From Hirudo medicinalis (Eukaryota > Annelida > Clitellata > Hirudinida > Hirudinidae): a DNA stretch of 18,452 nt. Shown here piece after piece: positions 13,704-18,452 of this stretch. The translations under genes and the position numbers were made by a program. Under the pieces are notes generated by a model that saw nothing but the letters and a program-made list of their open reading frames with translations, was not told where the DNA came from and made no database searches. Position 1 is the first letter of the stretch; each line of letters starts with the position of its first letter. The stretch lies in assembly GCA_011800805.1 (NCBI GenBank), contig MPNW01000616.1, positions 25,602-44,053 on the forward strand, in the 5' to 3' direction.

Positions 13704-15104
13704 ATGAATTTATTTTGTTGCTTAGAAATGTCAAAAGAGGCAGAAAATCCACATCAGAATTCCAAACGCAAAAAACCGTATTGCAATTGGCTGATTGAGC
13801 ATGCTTCCCCAGACTCCATTGTAACTCACCCTGATAACCTTTTCGACCAACCAATCCCAGTTCCAAGTTCACTTTCTACGTCAACCACGTCACTCCCTGT
13901 GACCAATGCAAGAGCAACAAGCAAACTTGCTATCGATCCAAACATCACTGGAAATGCAAACTGTTCAACCGTGACAAGTACTGTCGCTAGCCAAGGCCAA
14001 AGTTTTCCGAGCATGACTAAAATCTCCTCTGATGCCAGTCCTTCAGACACCAGTGTCTGCTCGGTGGACCACACTGAACTTGACAAAAATAAAAAGTCTA
14101 TTGAGTGGAATTCAAGAACCTTGGATAGCATTGCCATTAAAAAATCATTTCCAGCACCAGTTACGAACCCTAACGTCGATCTTAATAACGACACGACTAG
14201 GATCAGAAATGAAATCAGACATCTTAGCGAGAAACCAGAACAACCGAGTTCGGCGACAAATCGCGATTACATCAATCACTTCTACTACAACCATCACAGA
14301 TTCTCTGGCAGTCACGCGTTTGCAAGATCCCAGAGTCCAGGAGTGGACCTTTTGCACCATAACTTCCATGTCAACGGTATGAAACACTTCATTCCAAATC
14401 TTGCCGTCTTTGGCCGAATGAGGTCCAATCCTGGCTATTTTCCGGGCTTGAGGTACTTGAGGAACTGCCACTTGACCAGACAACTCGATCCGAGGTTGTT
14501 TGCTTCCCTAGATGCTTCGAAATTTGTCCGATTTGTCAATCGTTTTCCGTTCGTCGATCCGTTCGCTGATTGGTTTCTCAAACATCACCGCAACTTGCTC
14601 AACTCTCGTGGTGAGAGCCTGAAACTACTGCACAATGGTTTCGACGTTTCAGTCAACAGCTACAATGAAATGCACACCACTGTCGCCAACAATGCTATCA
14701 ATCACAGTGTCATCGACAACGACATCTTCAACCGTCAATTCCCAATCAAAATTCCAACGGCCGGAAGAAATCAAGTGATTTCGGACAGCAAATCTTCAAA
14801 CCAGTGCAAGTGCCAGTACTGCCACAAAACCTTTGGCAGGCCTTGGCTGCTCCAGGGTCACCTTCGAACCCATACGGGAGAGAAGCCTTTTCAATGCCTG
14901 CTATGCGGAAGAGCTTTCGCGGACAGATCAAACTTAAGGGCACATGCCCAGACGCATAGCACCGTCAAGAAGTACAAGTGCAACACTTGCAATCGAACAT
15001 TTTCCAGACTCTCACTCCTTGCCAAGCATAAACTCAGCTGTCCGGGAATGATGCGACCAGAGGTTGGACGATGGGAGAGTGAGGGATGGCCAAATGGGTG
15101 TTAA
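13704..15104 (+). CDS. Snail-superfamily C2H2 zinc-finger transcription factor, three fingers
   Basis: 466 codons without introns. The C-terminus has three contiguous fingers: C370-C373-H386-H390, C398-C401-H414-H418, and C426-C429-H442-C446, the last being C2HC as in Snail finger [19 protein letters not shown] and [10 protein letters not shown] are near-identical to Snail/Slug/Scratch fingers III-IV, so E-box-type DNA binding and nuclear repression are likely from family knowledge. Fingers I and II are absent: residues 1-367 are Ser/Thr/Asn-rich with no C2H2 pattern. The N-terminal SNAG motif (MPRSFLV type) is also not seen, though [13 protein letters not shown] near residues 22-34 loosely recalls the sequence after SNAG in Slug. 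A TAA lies in frame four codons before the ATG. However, TTATTTTGTTGCTTAG ending at 13725 looks like a 3' splice site, so the true N-terminus may come from an upstream exon, with 13726 as the first base of this one. The gene converges on the HECT gene. Confidence 0.85.
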   Translation: MNLFCCLEMSKEAENPHQNSKRKKPYCNWLIEHASPDSIVTHPDNLFDQPIPVPSSLSTSTTSLPVTNARATSKLAIDPNITGNANCSTVTSTVASQGQSFPSMTKISSDASPSDTSVCSVDHTELDKNKKSIEWNSRTLDSIAIKKSFPAPVTNPNVDLNNDTTRIRNEIRHLSEKPEQPSSATNRDYINHFYYNHHRFSGSHAFARSQSPGVDLLHHNFHVNGMKHFIPNLAVFGRMRSNPGYFPGLRYLRNCHLTRQLDPRLFASLDASKFVRFVNRFPFVDPFADWFLKHHRNLLNSRGESLKLLHNGFDVSVNSYNEMHTTVANNAINHSVIDNDIFNRQFPIKIPTAGRNQVISDSKSSNQCKCQYCHKTFGRPWLLQGHLRTHTGEKPFQCLLCGRAFADRSNLRAHAQTHSTVKKYKCNTCNRTFSRLSLLAKHKLSCPGMMRPEVGRWESEGWPNGC

Positions 15105-15309
15105 GAATGGGGTAAAACGTCCTAGTCGAGTGTCGAAAACAAAAAATTCTAGTGAATTGAATCCTTTAACTTATAGTGACAGATACATAAACATTTATTT
15201 TCGTTTCAGTTGAAATTGCTTATTAATTTCTTCCAAACCAAACAGGTTTACTTTTGTTTTGAGCACATCTTAAAAATAATAATTCATCGAAGGTCTTGTG
15301 TAAATCTTG

Positions 15310-15315
15310 TTTATT
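15310..15315 (-). terminator. Polyadenylation signal for the HECT gene
   Basis: TTTATT on the plus strand is AATAAA on the minus strand, 114 nt after the HECT stop codon. A second minus-strand AATAAA lies at 15194-15199, which would make the transcript overlap the convergent Snail-like 3' end. Confidence 0.45.
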
Positions 15316-15428
15316 AGATCTATACGAAGGTACTGAAAATATATCAGCAAAATAATCGTCCAATTTTAGAGCGACAACAAAAACTATTTCTATTTAAAGA
15401 AATCAATTGAGAAACTGTCTCCAAGTTC

Positions 15429-17453
15429 TCAGGAGATTTCAAACCAGTCGGCACCTTCTCTAAATACTCGCAGCAACTTTCTTTTCAAAACCTCCTGATT
15501 AGTGAACTTTGGAAGAATCAGCAAATGTGCGCAAGTCATAGCCATTGGAAGGTATCTGTTGGGATTGCCTTCGGTTAAGAATGTGTCGATGGTTAGCCTT
15601 GGTTTTAAAGAGTACAAGCCTCCCACTGGTAGATTTGGTGAGCCAGTAACAAACTTTAAGAATTGTTTCTGTTCCTCCGAAGAAAACGTTATTAGAGCTT
15701 GAAATAAATACTCGATGACTGGAGAATCTAAAGCGAGACCTCTGCTTAGCACACAATATTGCCTAAGTTCCTCTATTGTCCACGCCTGCATTCCGACGCC
15801 GCACATCATATTGTCCAAATCTTCTGGAAGAATGCTCACAAAATATTCGTCATTCAATATCAGCTTATACCCAGAGCGTATGCACTCAATCTTTTCCTGG
15901 GGGCCTTTGTACAGCAACCACCAGGTTATTAATTGAAGGTATTCTTCAATGTTGTCACCAGTAAGGAGTTTGCCAGCTCCCCCTTCGACCATTTCGATGT
16001 CAGGGTATCCTGGAACCGTAAAATTTATACAAAGGTCTTCAAATGGACACCCGTCATACTTTAAATTGGCTAGAGCATCTTGCTGCTCTTTTGCTGTTAG
16101 CGATAAGTCGCTCTTGATTCTTTCTGCTTCTTTATTTAATGAAACCAACCCGTCAACAAATTTAACTAGAGAAGGCATCACATCTTTAAGGTCGCTTAAA
16201 TTTAAACATTGTACCCTGTTGTCACCTTCGATTAGGTATTTATATAAGGCGTTGCTGAAATTCAAATCCATCAACATGTTGTCAATCAGTGCTTTGGCCA
16301 TCAACTTGCCAGTTGCGACTAAAATGTTTTTTGAACGTTCATCCAGTTGGAGACACGGAGACGGAAATAGTCCACAGGGGGAATTAACATAATTGATTCC
16401 ATCAGACGACAAATCACGCTCACCAATCCAAAGATTCAAGTCATACTTCTTAATGTCTTTGGAAAACTTTGTGTAAAATTCTCTTGTTGGACCACGGCCT
16501 TCTCCCTTTTCATTTTTGAATGAAAAAAACCAATAGGGAATTGCATTATCGGTAAGAACGACTTTTTCAGCTATTTCCAAAGTGTCACTTCGTGATACAG
16601 AGAATCTGATTCGGTCGTATGGCTTTCGCACGACTTCGCCAAAATAAATATTAACCGTGTTATCATAATATATTTCTTGTCGTATTTCTGCCTTAAACAA
16701 AAACGGATAATATCCTTGTAATTCCTCATTCCACAAATATTTCTCCATCTCATCGTAACCAATATTTAACTTTCCAAAAACAGAATTCGGAACAATCTGT
16801 CGCTTCGTGACATTTCCAAACAATGTTCCCCAGTGTCTGTTGACTCCAAACATGATGGATACCATCCTGATTGCCTGAGTGAGGTGGAAAGCGTAGAGTT
16901 TTCCAGGGCAGCGAGAAGGTCCGATCAAACTGTGAAGAGTTGGCCAATAATTTATCCCCAAATTAATCTGCTTATGAGATTCAGGAGGAATGAAATAACA
17001 TGCATCACTGCCTAAGTCATGATCAAAGGGCCGATCTTGATTTCTCGGCCTGAGCTTGTCAATACTTTGTGTGAAGTAATGGACTACTGCTTCAAAGGAT
17101 TTGCTCATCTCGTGGGTAACTATGGAACCAACGCACTGTTCATCCTTGGGAATGCCAAGAACAGCTCTCACAAAAGTTTGCAATCGTGCCATCCTTTGCC
17201 TGTAGTCCTCATCTGAAAAGTTTTCTTCATACTGCAGAGGTGATAAGATGTAACTCACAAGGAATTCTATCACTTTGGAATTGGTGTCCATGTACCATAC
17301 GGGGATATTCATAAAATCGACTAAAGTCTTCATAGATTCGTATTCCTCGTTCTGCAGTATAAGATTTCTGGCAGTTTGTAAGACCGACTCGCTTTTCAAA
17401 TTATTCACTGACGTTTTGGCTGTCATGGTTCGTTCTTTGGATTTTATGACCAT
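15429..17453 (-). CDS. Short TRIP12/UFD4-type HECT E3 ubiquitin ligase, intronless
   Basis: HECT ligases take ubiquitin from an E2 onto a cysteine and pass it to substrate lysines. This 674-residue frame matches the C-terminal third of TRIP12 (about 2000 residues in vertebrates). The N-lobe begins near 281 with GEGRGPTREFY (317-327; TRIP12 has GTGLGPTLEFY), then GKLMAKALID 382-391 and NFTVPGYPDIE 477-487. The C-lobe has FVTGSPNLPVGG 601-612 and LPMAMTC, with the catalytic Cys641 encoded at 15533-15531. The last residues (FEIS) end like TRIP12 (FHLS). Similarity seems to extend upstream to about 185 (NRHWGTLF, IVPNSVF); residues 1-180 are weaker. ARM repeats and the WWE domain of full TRIP12 are missing. 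An in-frame TAG lies 11 codons before the ATG, so the frame is bounded. The absence of introns contrasts with the neighbours and suggests a retrocopy that kept its frame. A paralogous C-terminus follows to the right. Confidence 0.9.
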   Translation of the reverse strand: MVIKSKERTMTAKTSVNNLKSESVLQTARNLILQNEEYESMKTLVDFMNIPVWYMDTNSKVIEFLVSYILSPLQYEENFSDEDYRQRMARLQTFVRAVLGIPKDEQCVGSIVTHEMSKSFEAVVHYFTQSIDKLRPRNQDRPFDHDLGSDACYFIPPESHKQINLGINYWPTLHSLIGPSRCPGKLYAFHLTQAIRMVSIMFGVNRHWGTLFGNVTKRQIVPNSVFGKLNIGYDEMEKYLWNEELQGYYPFLFKAEIRQEIYYDNTVNIYFGEVVRKPYDRIRFSVSRSDTLEIAEKVVLTDNAIPYWFFSFKNEKGEGRGPTREFYTKFSKDIKKYDLNLWIGERDLSSDGINYVNSPCGLFPSPCLQLDERSKNILVATGKLMAKALIDNMLMDLNFSNALYKYLIEGDNRVQCLNLSDLKDVMPSLVKFVDGLVSLNKEAERIKSDLSLTAKEQQDALANLKYDGCPFEDLCINFTVPGYPDIEMVEGGAGKLLTGDNIEEYLQLITWWLLYKGPQEKIECIRSGYKLILNDEYFVSILPEDLDNMMCGVGMQAWTIEELRQYCVLSRGLALDSPVIEYLFQALITFSSEEQKQFLKFVTGSPNLPVGGLYSLKPRLTIDTFLTEGNPNRYLPMAMTCAHLLILPKFTNQEVLKRKLLRVFREGADWFEIS

Positions 17454-18359
17454 TGCTCTTTTTTTGGAAGCTATTAATTCTGTCTATGCTCAATAGTCTC
17501 AGATGTTTATCCACTTAGGTATTTATTGCACGAAGATTCTAAATATGTTATTAAAATTAGTTAAATTATGCGGTTTTATTTTAAAATTCCCCCAAATGTT
17601 TTTCCTCTTTTAATTTTTAAAATAAATAAATAAATTATTATACTTTATTTTTGAAAAATATTTTCAAAATCAATTTGAAATGTTTGTGGGTACTAAAAGT
17701 CATTTATTTGTTGTTTAGTCTAACTCACTAAAACATATTATTATGTTACCAAAATTTTAAAATGAAATGTTATTATTGAGTTTTTATCTTAATGTTAATA
17801 GATTTAGTAGTATTATTTAATTAATATCTGCATTAATAGCTGTACATGTAAATAAATTTATCTATATGAATTATATGTTAGATTATTTTTCATGCTACCA
17901 CATACGACATGACAGGAAGAGTCAACAAGAACGCTATGGTTAATCTAACAACTAAAAACTTAAACAAAACAAATATAAGAATCGTTATCGTGTTGTCCAA
18001 CATTGTGTATGTAATTTTAAAACATTGACAACCAATGAAAATTTTGATAATGCATTAACCAATAATGGACAGATTTAATATTCAATATAACCAAAGTTCC
18101 TTTAGCGTCATGAACATGAAAAGCAACCATTATGAACCACAAGACTTGTTTAAAATATCGATTTATAGTTAAAGATACGTCAACGGCATACTGAAACAAA
18201 AAATTGGTTCAATTAGTAATTGTGGCAATAACACTTATTACGAAATATTTATCATATCAAAACTAATTTGAACTGATACTATAATTTATTCTGAAGAAAA
18301 CAAATCCAACTATAAATCAATTAAAGCAATTAAATAAATAAAATCGTCCAAAAACTTTT
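17454..18359. other. AT-rich spacer between the two HECT genes
   Basis: Low-GC sequence without a recognisable exon. It must hold the promoter of the left HECT gene and the 3' UTR of the right one. A minus-strand AATAAA (TTTATT at 18285-18290) lies 70 nt beyond the right gene's stop and is a plausible poly(A) signal. The open frame at 18017-18199 has no family resemblance. Confidence 0.55.
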
Positions 18360-18452
18360 TCAAACCACTCCAAAATAGTCGGAAGCGACACGAAGTGCTT
18401 GTAACAGCTTCCACTTCAATGCCTCTTTACTGGTGTACGTGGGAATAATGAG
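18360..18452 (-). CDS. C-terminus of a second TRIP12-like HECT protein, cut by the right edge
   Basis: Read on the minus strand, the last 93 nt give 30 residues and a TGA. They align without gaps to residues 645-674 of the neighbouring HECT protein: LIIPTYTSKEALKWKLL against LILPKFTNQEVLKRKLL, then ALRVASDYFGVV against VFREGADWFEIS. This is the very end of the HECT C-lobe, past the catalytic cysteine, which would lie just beyond the edge. About one third to one half of positions are identical, so it is a diverged paralogue in the same orientation, not a recent copy. Whether it is intact cannot be judged. Confidence 0.8.
   Translation of the reverse strand, partial: LIIPTYTSKEALKWKLLQALRVASDYFGVV

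Noticed and set aside
18017..18199. 60-residue minus-strand ORF upstream of the left HECT gene
   Set aside because: AT-rich chance frame with no family resemblance or coding context.

Overview
The window is nuclear DNA from an animal. Two conserved housekeeping genes are cut into many short exons by GT-AG introns, the intergenic DNA is AT-rich, and trinucleotide microsatellites of the (ATT)n and (ATC)n type are very abundant. A Snail-type zinc-finger gene and a TRIP12-type HECT ligase gene fit a bilaterian. The repeat style would suit a lophotrochozoan such as a leech or another annelid, but that is only a guess. No rRNA, tRNA, CRISPR array, provirus or clearly coding transposon was recognised.

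Layout. (1) 1-4128, minus strand: the 5' half of DDX46/PRP5, the U2 snRNP-associated DEAD-box helicase. I rebuilt eleven coding exons from the SNAG-free, RS-rich start through the Q motif, P-loop and DEAD box to SAT; the C-terminal half lies beyond the left edge. (2) 4129-4574: a short space between two divergent start codons, probably a bidirectional promoter. (3) 4575-9192, plus strand: a complete 16-exon nucleostemin-family GTPase gene (GNL3/GNL3L type, 586 residues); the frame closes exactly across all exons. (4) 9218-13349: a gene-poor stretch with very dense microsatellites from 10975 to 12537 and one ambiguous base at 11068. (5) 13350-15104, plus strand: a promoter-like CCAAT/TATA cluster, then a 466-codon open frame for a Snail-superfamily factor that keeps only the last three fingers. 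(6) 15429-17453, minus strand: an uninterrupted 674-codon gene for a short TRIP12/UFD4-type HECT E3 ligase with its catalytic cysteine. (7) 18360-18452, minus strand: the last 30 codons of a second, related HECT protein, so these ligases are tandemly arranged.

How the genes relate. DDX46 (spliceosome assembly) and GNL3 (nucleolar GTPase, ribosome biogenesis) are both growth-linked and start back to back, so shared control is plausible. The Snail-like and HECT genes converge with 324 bp between their stop codons. The most unusual parts are the tandem short HECT ligases, the reduced Snail-like factor, and the repeat architecture: a 17-bp core minisatellite, GAT arrays placed just after 5' splice sites, and facing complementary microsatellite blocks. 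Exon boundaries were set by hand from splice consensus, reading phase and remembered family sequence, without any alignment program.
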